Positions 5,153 to 11,570 of a DNA stretch of 11,570 nucleotides are shown piece after piece. Made by a program: the position numbers and the translations under genes. Source of the DNA: Peptococcaceae bacterium (GTDB taxonomy: Bacteria; Bacillota; Peptococcia; Peptococcales; Peptococcaceae); assembly GCA_017383785.1 (NCBI GenBank), contig JAFNVD010000200.1, forward strand, positions 1 through 11,570, read 5' to 3'. The notes under the pieces were generated by a model. That model was not told the origin of the DNA, searched no databases, and worked only from the letters and a program-made list of their open reading frames with translations. Each line of letters opens with the position of its first letter. The first letter of the stretch is position 1.

Positions 5153-6769
5153 ATGGCAAAACTTCCAAAACCACAGGAACTCACCAAGATTGACTTTAAG
5201 CCACCTGAAACTAGTTGGATGGATACTCCGGTAGATTTTAGACCGGGTACCTATAGCTACGCTAGTAAACCAGAAAGCTTAGAGATGATCGGGTTCCCAA
5301 ATCCACGTATCTGGTCTCCAGCGGATGAAGACTGGAAGCTGCCGGCAAACTGGCAGGAAATCATTCTGGACGGTTTAAGAGAACGTCTGGAAAAATTCCG
5401 CTCTCTGAAAGTATATATGGATATTTGTGTGCGCTGCGGTGCTTGTGCAGACAAATGTCACTTCTTCTTAGGTTCCGGTGACCCTAAGAACATGCCTGTG
5501 TTACGTGCAGAACTGCTGCGTTCTGTATATCGTAAAGAATACACACTGGCAGGTAAACTGATGGCTAGAATGGTTGGTGCAAGAGAATTGACTGTGCCAG
5601 TACTGAAAGAATGGTTCTACTACTTCTTCCAGTGTACAGAATGCCGTCGTTGCTCTTTATTCTGCCCATACGGTATTGATACCGCTGAAATCACTATGAT
5701 TGGCCGTGAACTGCTGAACTTGGTTGGTTTGAGTATTGACTGGGTAATGGGGCCTGTATCTGCATGTTATATGAAAGGTAACCACTTGGGCATTCAGCCA
5801 CACGGTGTAGTTGACTCCTTCGACATGGCATTAGATGATATCGAAGATATTACAGGTGTTCGCTTAGATTTATCCTACAACCGTAAAGGTGCAGAAATTC
5901 TGTATGTTCCACCATCTGGTGACGTATTTGCAACACCTGGTACCTATAGCTTAATGGGTCAGTTAATGCTGTTCCATGAAATGGGACTGGATTATACATT
6001 AAGTACTTACAACTCTGAAGGTGGTAACTTTGGTCTGTTTACCTCCAATGAAATGATGAAACGCTTGAATGCTAAAATCTATGCAGAAGCACAGCGCTTG
6101 GGCGTTAAATACATCATCGGCGGCGAATGTGGTCACATGTGGCGTGTAATCAACCAGTATATGGATACCATGAATGGTCCTGCACCATCCAACTTGGAAG
6201 TGCCTGTAAACCCTGTAACCGGTACAGTATTTGAAAACGCAAGATCTACTAAAATGATTCATGTAACTGAATTTACAGCAGACTTACTGCGTCATAACAA
6301 AGTGAAACTGGATCCATCCAGAAACAAAGGCATTATTGCTACTTATCATGACTCCTGCAACCCTGCTCGTGCAATGGGTCTGCTGGATGAACCACGTTAC
6401 ATTCTGGATCACTGTGTTGAATGGTATGAAATGCCTGAAGACACCATCCGTGAAAAAACATTCTGCTGTGGTTCCGGTGCCGGCTTAGGTAACGATGAAA
6501 ACATGGAAATGCGTATGCGCGGTGGCTTCCCAAGAGCAAATGCGGTTAAATACGTAAAAGAAAAACACGGCGTAAATATGCTGGCTTGTGTATGTGCAAT
6601 TGACCGTGCAGCTCTGCCTGCACTGATGAATTACTGGAACCCTGGTGTAGATGTTTGTGGTGTACACGAACTGCTGGGTAATGCTCTGGTAATGAAAGGT
6701 GAAAAGAAACGTACAGAAAACTTACGTTTTGAACCTTTACAGAATGTAGATGATGAGGAGGAAGCATAA
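5153..6769 (+). CDS. dsrK: DsrK, HdrD-like Fe-S subunit of the DsrMKJOP complex
   Basis: DsrK is the cytoplasmic catalytic subunit, thought to reduce the DsrC trisulfide with electrons from DsrM. In the 538 residues, two 4Fe-4S motifs lie at C92/C95/C98/C102 and C161/C164/C167/C171. The C-terminal half carries one CCG-type noncubane cluster motif: C402 in HDSCNPAR, C438-C439 in FCCGSGAG, and C479/C481 in ACVCAIDRAAL. C326 in GGECGHMWR corresponds to the remnant of the first CCG domain seen in DsrK and HdrD relatives. There is no membrane helix or signal. AAAGGGG precedes the ATG by 7 nt. dsrJ starts 1 nt after the stop, and its AGGAGG lies in the last dsrK codons, which end in an acidic DDEEEA tail. 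Confidence 0.95.
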   Translation: MAKLPKPQELTKIDFKPPETSWMDTPVDFRPGTYSYASKPESLEMIGFPNPRIWSPADEDWKLPANWQEIILDGLRERLEKFRSLKVYMDICVRCGACADKCHFFLGSGDPKNMPVLRAELLRSVYRKEYTLAGKLMARMVGARELTVPVLKEWFYYFFQCTECRRCSLFCPYGIDTAEITMIGRELLNLVGLSIDWVMGPVSACYMKGNHLGIQPHGVVDSFDMALDDIEDITGVRLDLSYNRKGAEILYVPPSGDVFATPGTYSLMGQLMLFHEMGLDYTLSTYNSEGGNFGLFTSNEMMKRLNAKIYAEAQRLGVKYIIGGECGHMWRVINQYMDTMNGPAPSNLEVPVNPVTGTVFENARSTKMIHVTEFTADLLRHNKVKLDPSRNKGIIATYHDSCNPARAMGLLDEPRYILDHCVEWYEMPEDTIREKTFCCGSGAGLGNDENMEMRMRGGFPRANAVKYVKEKHGVNMLACVCAIDRAALPALMNYWNPGVDVCGVHELLGNALVMKGEKKRTENLRFEPLQNVDDEEEA

Positions 6770-6770
6770 G

Positions 6771-7184
6771 ATGAAGAAAACAAATGTTATCATCGGGATT
6801 GTAATTTTCGCAATCTTAGTAACAGTTCCTTTCTGGTCTGCTATCCTGTCTCCTGCTAATGGTGCTGCTCCTGAAGTAAGCTTTGATACTCCTGTAATCA
6901 ACCAGCTGTCCGGCGATGATTACAAATGTGTAGAAGATGTTGAATGGATGCGTGCACATCACATGGATTTGTTAAGCGATTGGAAAGTAGAAGTCGTTCG
7001 TGAAGGTACTCGTATGTACGTTGCTGAAGATGGTACAGAATATTTGGCAAGTTTACAGAATACCTGTTTTGAATGTCATTCCAACTATGAAGATTTCTGC
7101 CTGAAATGTCATACTTATTCCGACGTTAACCCAACTTGTTGGGAATGCCACGTTGAACCTAATGTAGCAGGAGGTGCCGCATAA
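6771..7184 (+). CDS. dsrJ: DsrJ, periplasmic trihaem cytochrome c subunit
   Basis: The 137-residue protein has an N-terminal hydrophobic segment (about 6-26) that acts as an uncleaved anchor or signal, then a small periplasmic domain. Three haem c sites are clustered at the end: C99-C102-H103, C110-C113-H114 and C123-C126-H127. C53 in DYKCVED is the only cysteine outside these motifs. It is the likely counterpart of the cysteine that ligates one haem in the unusual His/Cys coordination described for DsrJ. I chose the ATG at 6771, which follows AGGAGG by 9 nt, rather than an in-frame ATG at 6750 inside dsrK. Its last base is shared with the dsrO start codon (TAATG). Confidence 0.93.
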   Translation: MKKTNVIIGIVIFAILVTVPFWSAILSPANGAAPEVSFDTPVINQLSGDDYKCVEDVEWMRAHHMDLLSDWKVEVVREGTRMYVAEDGTEYLASLQNTCFECHSNYEDFCLKCHTYSDVNPTCWECHVEPNVAGGAA

Positions 7185-7957
7185 TGGAAATGAATAGAAG
7201 AAAATTCTTGAAACTTGGTACTGCTGCTGTAGCGGGTCTGGGTGTAGCTGCTGCAAGCACAAGTCCAGCTGTGGCTGCTGCTGTGAACGGTTCTTACAAA
7301 ACAGCAGAAGGCAAACAGAATGATGTGACATGGGGTATGGTTATTGATATGACCAAAATGGACAACGAAACATTGAACAAATGTATCGAAGCATGTCACA
7401 AATTCCACAACGTTCCAAACATTGATACTAAAAAAGATGAAGTAAAATGGATCTGGGGCGAAACATTTGAACATTTATTCTTGGATGAAACTCATGAACA
7501 TATGGGTGAAAAATTCAAAGATAAAAACTTTATGACAATCTGCAATCATTGTGCAGAACCTGTATGTGTACGTGTATGTCCGGTAAAAGCGACATTCATG
7601 AATGCACAGGGTGTAGTTGGCATGGATATGCATCGTTGTCTGGGTTGCCGTAACTGTATGGCAGCTTGTCCTTACGGTGCACGTAGCTTCAACTATAAAG
7701 CACCACGCGACTATATTGAAGAAATCAACCCAAGCTATCCAACTCGCATGAAAGGCGTAGTTGAAAAATGCAACTTCTGCTCTGAACGCTTGGCTGTAGG
7801 CGAACTGCCACTGTGTGCTGAAATCGCCGGCGATGCAATTACCTTTGGTAACATTGCTGATCCAAACTCCAGCGTAAGCAAAAAATTAGCAGAAAATTTC
7901 ACATTACAGCGTAGATCCAACCTGGGTACCAAACCTAAGGTTTACTACATCGTGTAA
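7184..7957 (+). CDS. dsrO: DsrO, periplasmic ferredoxin-like Fe-S subunit with Tat signal
   Basis: The 257-residue protein opens with a twin-arginine signal (NRRKFLKLG, then an Ala-rich hydrophobic stretch to about AAA at 33), so it is exported folded. Cysteines fall in groups: C67/C71; C120/C123/C128/C132; C152/C155/C158/C162; and C196/C199/C211. These fit three 4Fe-4S clusters in the style of the DmsB/NrfC-like family. In the last group the usual fourth cysteine after C211 is replaced by A215 (CAEIAGDAITFG), so C67 or C71 probably completes that cluster. DsrO should relay electrons between DsrJ and the membrane subunit DsrP. The ATG at 7184 overlaps the dsrJ stop and has AGGAGG 9 nt upstream. 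Confidence 0.94.
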   Translation: MEMNRRKFLKLGTAAVAGLGVAAASTSPAVAAAVNGSYKTAEGKQNDVTWGMVIDMTKMDNETLNKCIEACHKFHNVPNIDTKKDEVKWIWGETFEHLFLDETHEHMGEKFKDKNFMTICNHCAEPVCVRVCPVKATFMNAQGVVGMDMHRCLGCRNCMAACPYGARSFNYKAPRDYIEEINPSYPTRMKGVVEKCNFCSERLAVGELPLCAEIAGDAITFGNIADPNSSVSKKLAENFTLQRRSNLGTKPKVYYIV

Positions 7958-7970
7958 GGAGGGGTAGAGT

Positions 7971-9257
7971 ATGGTTGAAAAAGCGTTTGTCAAAAGATCC
8001 AGTAAAGCATTCTGGGCGTGGATTGCGTTCTTAGCAGCATTATTTGCTGTAGGGTTCGCAGCATACATCTACCAGATGGTAAACGGCTTCCATGTAACTG
8101 GTTTAAGCCGTGACATCTCCTGGGGGATGTACATCGGTCACTTAACCTTCTTCGTAGGGGTAGCAGCCGGTGGGGTTATGATCGTACTGCCATATTATTT
8201 GCATGATGTACATGAATATGGCCGTATTACTGTAGTAGGTGAATTCTTAGCAATTCCTGCTATCATTATGGCATTACTGTTCGTAGTTGTAGACGTAGGG
8301 TCCCCTATGAAATTGTTTACACTGTATATGTATTTCACACCACATGCTATGCTGTGCTGGGATGCTACAGTACTGCCAATCTATCTGTTCCTGAATATTA
8401 TCGTTGGTTATAATGTTCTGCAGGCTGAAAATAAAGGTAGAAAATACGGTAAAATCGTAAAAGCGTTGGCTGTATTCTCCATTCCTTTTGCATTCAGTAT
8501 TCATATCGTAACAGCATGGCTGTATGCTGGTCTGCCAAGCCGTCACTATTTCTTGACTGCTATGCTGCCTGCAAAATTCCTGGCTGGTGCATTTGCTACA
8601 GGTCCTGCATTAATCATCTTAATCTGCTTCATTTTAAACAAATTGACAGGTTTCGATGCTGGTAAAAAAGCAATCGACAGATTAGCAACTACTGTTGCCT
8701 ATGCATACACTGCAACCATCTTCATGGTTATCTGCGAATTCTTTACTGCATTCTACAGTAATGTTCCAAGCCACAAAGCTGCATTACAGTATCTGTTTGT
8801 TGGCTATCATGGTCATGATCAGTTCGTACCACTGATGTGGCTGTTTGTAGTACTGGTAGTAGTATCTCTGGTACTGATCATTCCTCGTCAGACAAGAACC
8901 AATTACAAAGTGTTGGGCTTTGCGTGTGCAACTATTTTCTTGTCCATGTACATTGAAAAAGGTTTAACATTCGTTATCGGTGGTCTGTCCGAAACACCAT
9001 TTGGTACAATTGCTCCATACCACATTACCATTACAGAATTCCTGATTATCGTTGGGATTTTCGCACTGGGTATCTTAATTGCCAGCCTGCTGTACAAACT
9101 GGTTGTAGTAGTTAAGAAAGACAGAGACGTTGAAGCATTCCCACAGGAAGACAGAGCTGGTTTGGCTATGAGATATGTAGCTGAATACAATGCTGTAAAC
9201 GGCGTTGAAGAAATTCCTGCTGTGGAAGAAGCAGTAGAAGAAGAAAAAGCAGAATAA
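7971..9257 (+). CDS. dsrP: DsrP, NrfD-family quinone-reactive membrane subunit
   Basis: This 428-residue protein has about ten membrane helices spread over residues 14-380, the NrfD/PsrC-family pattern of quinone-binding, cofactor-free subunits. Family-like segments include SRDISWGMYIGHLTFFVGVAAGG (about 46-68) and the charged or polar positions embedded in it. A cytoplasmic tail of about 45 residues follows the last helix and ends in a strongly acidic run (EEIPAVEEAVEEEKAE). DsrP would exchange electrons between DsrO and menaquinone. AAGGAGG lies 8 nt before the counted site end and ATG, 13 nt after dsrO. It is followed by a 76-nt gap before dsrM that contains nested inverted repeats. Confidence 0.93.
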   Translation: MVEKAFVKRSSKAFWAWIAFLAALFAVGFAAYIYQMVNGFHVTGLSRDISWGMYIGHLTFFVGVAAGGVMIVLPYYLHDVHEYGRITVVGEFLAIPAIIMALLFVVVDVGSPMKLFTLYMYFTPHAMLCWDATVLPIYLFLNIIVGYNVLQAENKGRKYGKIVKALAVFSIPFAFSIHIVTAWLYAGLPSRHYFLTAMLPAKFLAGAFATGPALIILICFILNKLTGFDAGKKAIDRLATTVAYAYTATIFMVICEFFTAFYSNVPSHKAALQYLFVGYHGHDQFVPLMWLFVVLVVVSLVLIIPRQTRTNYKVLGFACATIFLSMYIEKGLTFVIGGLSETPFGTIAPYHITITEFLIIVGIFALGILIASLLYKLVVVVKKDRDVEAFPQEDRAGLAMRYVAEYNAVNGVEEIPAVEEAVEEEKAE

Positions 9258-9299
9258 GAAAACAGAATAAAACGAAATGTTTTAATGATTGTTGTTTTC
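9258..9299 (+). repeat. Nested inverted repeats between dsrP and dsrM
   Basis: GAAAACA (9258-9264) pairs with TGTTTTC (9293-9299). Inside it, TAAAAC (9268-9273) pairs with GTTTTA (9279-9284) around a GAAAT loop. The two stems would stack across an asymmetric internal loop. There is no following T-tract, so this is not a standard terminator. It may stabilise or process the mRNA and set the amount of DsrM relative to the upstream subunits. Confidence 0.4.
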
Positions 9300-9333
9300 T
9301 CCTAAATTTATGATAGAAATGAGGGATAAGGAG

Positions 9334-10386
9334 ATGAAAAATGCAGGTATCGCATTTGCGTTTGTATTTGCAATCCTCGCTGTTGCATATGTAGGCGTAG
9401 AACTGCTGGGTCTAGAAGTAGTATTCGGTATGATTCTGCCTTATGTTGCAATCATCGCATTTATCGCCGGTTTTATTTACAGAATTCTGAACTGGGCTAA
9501 ATCCCCTGTTCCATTTAGAATTCCTACAACAGCCGGCCAGCAGAAATCTTTGGATTTCATCAAACAGAACAAAATTGAGAACCCAGATACAAAATTGGGT
9601 GTAATTATCCGTATGGCACTGGAAGTATTCTTGTTCCGTTCTCTGTTCCGTAACTCCAAAGCGGAAGTAACAGAAGAAGGCGATATCGTTTACCAGTGGG
9701 AAAAATGGTTATGGTTATTCGGTTTACTGTTCCACTGGGGTTTCTTCTTGACAATTTTCCGTCACTTGAGATTCTTCATGGATCCAGTACCGGCGTTTGT
9801 AACATTCTGGGCTGACAAAATTGATGGTGCATTCTGGATTGGCTTGCAGAACATTTACCTGACAGGTTTGATTCTGTTAGCAGGTATCACAGCACTGTTT
9901 ATCCGTCGTCTGTATTTGGATAAAGTACGTTATATCAGTTTAGTACAGGACTATTTCCCTGTAGTATTGATTATGTGCATTGCAGGTACAGGTTGCTTGA
10001 TGCGTTATTTAACACACGCTGACGTAACAGCAATCAAAGCGCTGGGTGTTGGTTTAGCATCTTTCAACTTTAGCAGCATTTTAGAAACACTGGCTACTTA
10101 CGATATTAGCATGGTATTCTGGGCACACTTTACATTGGTATGCGCTCTGTTAATTTACTTCCCAACAAGTAAATTAATGCATGCTGCCGGGATCTTCATG
10201 AGCCCAACCCGTAACATGGCTAACAACAACCGTATGGTTCGTCATGAAAACCCATGGAACCCAGAAGTTGAAGTTCACAGCTATCAGGAATACGAACATG
10301 AATTCCATCAGAAAATGAAAGCTGTTGGTTTGCCTCTGGATTGGGATTACGATGAAGAAGGCAATCAGTTGCCAAAGAAAAACTAA
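9334..10386 (+). CDS. dsrM: DsrM, NarI-like dihaem cytochrome b membrane subunit
   Basis: The 350-residue protein has about six membrane helices: two at 6-49, one at 122-148, and three between 165 and 282. Four histidines are placed as in NarI: H134 and H144 in LFHWGFFLTIFRH, ten residues apart, and H265 and H283, eighteen apart. They should bind two b haems. DsrM oxidises menaquinol and passes electrons to DsrK. A hydrophilic cytoplasmic C-terminus (about 290-350) follows. I chose the ATG at 9334 (MKNAGIAFAF), which has GAGGG 8 nt upstream. Longer readings from a TTG at 9289 or an ATG at 9310 lack a site, and the AGGAG touching this ATG is too close to serve. It is the last gene of the operon, unlike the usual dsrM-first order. 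Confidence 0.93.
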   Translation: MKNAGIAFAFVFAILAVAYVGVELLGLEVVFGMILPYVAIIAFIAGFIYRILNWAKSPVPFRIPTTAGQQKSLDFIKQNKIENPDTKLGVIIRMALEVFLFRSLFRNSKAEVTEEGDIVYQWEKWLWLFGLLFHWGFFLTIFRHLRFFMDPVPAFVTFWADKIDGAFWIGLQNIYLTGLILLAGITALFIRRLYLDKVRYISLVQDYFPVVLIMCIAGTGCLMRYLTHADVTAIKALGVGLASFNFSSILETLATYDISMVFWAHFTLVCALLIYFPTSKLMHAAGIFMSPTRNMANNNRMVRHENPWNPEVEVHSYQEYEHEFHQKMKAVGLPLDWDYDEEGNQLPKKN

Positions 10387-10427
10387 ACAATCGGATAGCT
10401 CTATGAGCGTCTAGAATAGATGGTTTT

Positions 10428-10454
10428 AAGCCTCCCTTTTGGGAGGCTTTTTTT
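10428..10454 (+). terminator. Strong intrinsic terminator of the dsr operon
   Basis: AAGCCTCCC (10428-10436), a TTTT loop and GGGAGGCTT (10441-10449) form a perfect 9-bp stem followed by five more T residues. It lies 41 nt after the dsrM stop and separates the operon from ispE. Confidence 0.95.
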
Positions 10455-10475
10455 ATAATCAAGAAGAGTTTGTTA

Positions 10476-10485
10476 TTGTATACAA
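10476..10485. promoter_or_regulatory. Palindrome resembling a GntR-family operator
   Basis: TTGTATACAA is a perfect 10-bp palindrome with the GT-N2-AC core typical of GntR-family operators, flanked by partly symmetric T-rich and A-rich arms. It lies 26 nt upstream of the ispE -35, and a GntR-family gene is encoded second in the same operon. Autoregulation is an inference; its distance from the promoter would suit activation or looping better than direct occlusion. Confidence 0.4.
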
Positions 10486-10510
10486 AAAACAAGCTGAAAT
10501 ACATAATTGG

Positions 10511-10539
10511 TTGACACCTCTAATGGAATAAGATAAAAT
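10511..10539 (+). promoter_or_regulatory. Housekeeping promoter of the ispE-gntR operon
   Basis: A perfect TTGACA (10511-10516), a 17-nt spacer and TAAAAT (10534-10539) place the transcript start near 10546. That is downstream of the in-frame ATG at 10541, which therefore cannot be the ispE start from this promoter. Confidence 0.85.
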
Positions 10540-10591
10540 AATGGAAGATGAATGCTATTTGAAGTGTATTCATAGAAGGGTGTGTGATAGC

Positions 10592-11491
10592 ATGCGACAG
10601 GCGAAAATAACGGCATATGCAAAAATTAATCTAGTATTAGACGTACTGCGGAAGCGTGAGGATGGCTATCATGAAGTGGCGATGGTAATGCAGGCGGTAG
10701 ATTTAAGCGATACCATTCGTTTAAAAGAAGCAGACCGCAATTGGATTACGACCAACAATCGTCATATCCCAATGAATATGAATAACTTGGCAATGAGAGC
10801 TGTAACATTAATGCAACGAGAGTTCCCGGGGAAAGTACCTAAAATTGAGGTTTCTCTGGAAAAACATATCCCTGTTTCTGCGGGAATGGCAGGCGGTAGT
10901 ACTGATTGTGCCGGTGTGATGCTTGGCATTAATAAAATGTGCAATCTTGATTTGACACGAAAAGAACTGGAACTATTAGCAGCACAGCTTGGATCTGACA
11001 TACCATTTTGTATTGGCGGGCCAACAGCACTGGCGACAGGGCGTGGGGAGATTATAGAGCCATTACCGGATTGCCCTGAACTGCATTTGGTAATCGTAAA
11101 GCCTCCGTTTGGTATTTCTACGCCGAAAGTATATGGTAATTTGCGTGCGGATGAAATTGTAGAGCATCCTGATGTACAGGCATGTATTCGTGGCTTAGAA
11201 GCGAAAGACAAACAGCGTATTTTAGATGCAATGGGTAATGTTTTGGAAGAAAGTACATTCGAATTACAGCCAAAAGTAAAAACAATCAAAAATGGTATGA
11301 GTGCCTGTGGTGCAAAACATGTATTGATGTCCGGCAGCGGGCCTACAGTGTTTGCAGCATTTGCTGAAAAAGCAGAAGCAGAAGTATATTATAATCAGTT
11401 AAAACCACAATATCCGGGAGCAATTTTAACCCGGACTGTGAACAAAGAACAATTAGAGGAAAGGGTTGACTTATATGACCAAAGAACGTAA
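10592..11491 (+). CDS. ispE: 4-(cytidine 5'-diphospho)-2-C-methyl-D-erythritol kinase
   Basis: IspE phosphorylates CDP-methylerythritol with ATP in the non-mevalonate (MEP) route to isoprenoid precursors. The 299-residue protein is a GHMP kinase. The N-terminal AYAKINLVLDV supplies the catalytic lysine K11, the glycine-rich ATP site is PVSAGMAGGSTD (about 95-105), the active-site aspartate is D136 in GSDIPFC, and the C-terminal motif is LMSGSGPTVFA (about 245-255). I chose the ATG at 10592 because family members begin just before AKINL, AAGGG lies 11 nt upstream, and the promoter places the transcript start after the alternative ATG at 10541. The end overlaps the next gene by 17 nt in another frame. 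Confidence 0.96.
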   Translation: MRQAKITAYAKINLVLDVLRKREDGYHEVAMVMQAVDLSDTIRLKEADRNWITTNNRHIPMNMNNLAMRAVTLMQREFPGKVPKIEVSLEKHIPVSAGMAGGSTDCAGVMLGINKMCNLDLTRKELELLAAQLGSDIPFCIGGPTALATGRGEIIEPLPDCPELHLVIVKPPFGISTPKVYGNLRADEIVEHPDVQACIRGLEAKDKQRILDAMGNVLEESTFELQPKVKTIKNGMSACGAKHVLMSGSGPTVFAAFAEKAEAEVYYNQLKPQYPGAILTRTVNKEQLEERVDLYDQRT

Positions 11492-11570
11492 ATTGCTGCC
11501 AATCGTGTTAGATGGATATAAGCCATTGCGCGATGTTGTATTTGAAACATTGCGTGATGCAATTATTACA
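11475..11570 (+). CDS. GntR-family transcriptional regulator, N-terminal fragment
   Basis: Only the first 32 codons are in the window. The segment YKPLRDVVFETLRDAIIT is the opening helix of a GntR winged-helix DNA-binding domain, in the style of the FadR/VanR subfamily. The ATG is preceded by AAGGG with a 9-nt spacer, and the gene overlaps the end of ispE by 17 nt, so the two are translationally coupled. The effector-binding domain lies outside the window, so the ligand and targets cannot be inferred. A palindrome with a GT-N2-AC core upstream of the operon promoter is a possible binding site. Confidence 0.8.
   Translation, partial: MTKERKLLPIVLDGYKPLRDVVFETLRDAIIT

Noticed and set aside
7184..7957. 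Loss of a cysteine in DsrO (A215) as evidence of a broken Fe-S subunit
   Set aside because: C67 and C71 leave enough cysteines (13 in total) for three full clusters, and relatives of this family often lack a cysteine at that place.
10762..11289. Minus-strand ORF of 175 codons opposite ispE
   Set aside because: It is wholly antisense to a well-conserved kinase gene and its composition (Ser, Pro, Ile rich) is that of a shadow frame.

Overview
The window most likely comes from an anaerobic, diderm member of the Firmicutes, with Negativicutes as the best guess. Strong AGGAGG-type ribosome binding sites and a SigB-like sigma factor with an RsbW-like anti-sigma factor point to Firmicutes. System II cytochrome c biogenesis and a complete DsrMKJOP complex with a periplasmic haem c subunit point to a cell with a periplasm; Gram-positive sulfate reducers are generally described as having only DsrMK. 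This placement is inference, since no rRNA or other taxonomic marker is present.

Layout. (1) Positions 1-305 hold the 3' end of an unrecognised gene. A small two-helix membrane protein gene (314-496) converges on it from the minus strand. (2) The divergent region 497-632 holds a minus-strand promoter, a perfect 8-bp inverted repeat and a possible SigB-type promoter. (3) A plus-strand cluster, 633-2395, encodes a PspC-domain protein, a short sirohydrochlorin chelatase (SirB/CbiX), an RsbW-like anti-sigma kinase and a SigB-like sigma factor. (4) After an AT-rich gap come resB and ccsA (2543-4528), the System II haem c ligation machinery. (5) An extended -10 promoter within the end of ccsA probably drives a six-gene operon, rsbRD-dsrK-dsrJ-dsrO-dsrP-dsrM (4568-10386), closed by a strong intrinsic terminator (10428-10454). 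(6) A textbook promoter (10511-10539) starts an ispE-gntR operon that runs off the end of the window.

The middle of the window reads as a sulfite-respiration assembly island. SirB can insert iron to make sirohaem, the cofactor of dissimilatory sulfite reductase. ResB/CcsA attach haem to c-type cytochromes such as DsrJ. DsrMKJOP links menaquinol and periplasmic redox chemistry to cytoplasmic reduction of the DsrC trisulfide. No dsrAB or dsrC lies in the window, so the reductase must be encoded elsewhere if present. Two points stand out: dsrM is last in the operon rather than first, and an RsbRD-domain protein heads the dsr operon only about 2 kb from a SigB/RsbW pair that lacks any adjacent anti-anti-sigma gene. 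These known parts in an unusual arrangement are the most interesting content; I see no wholly unknown system.
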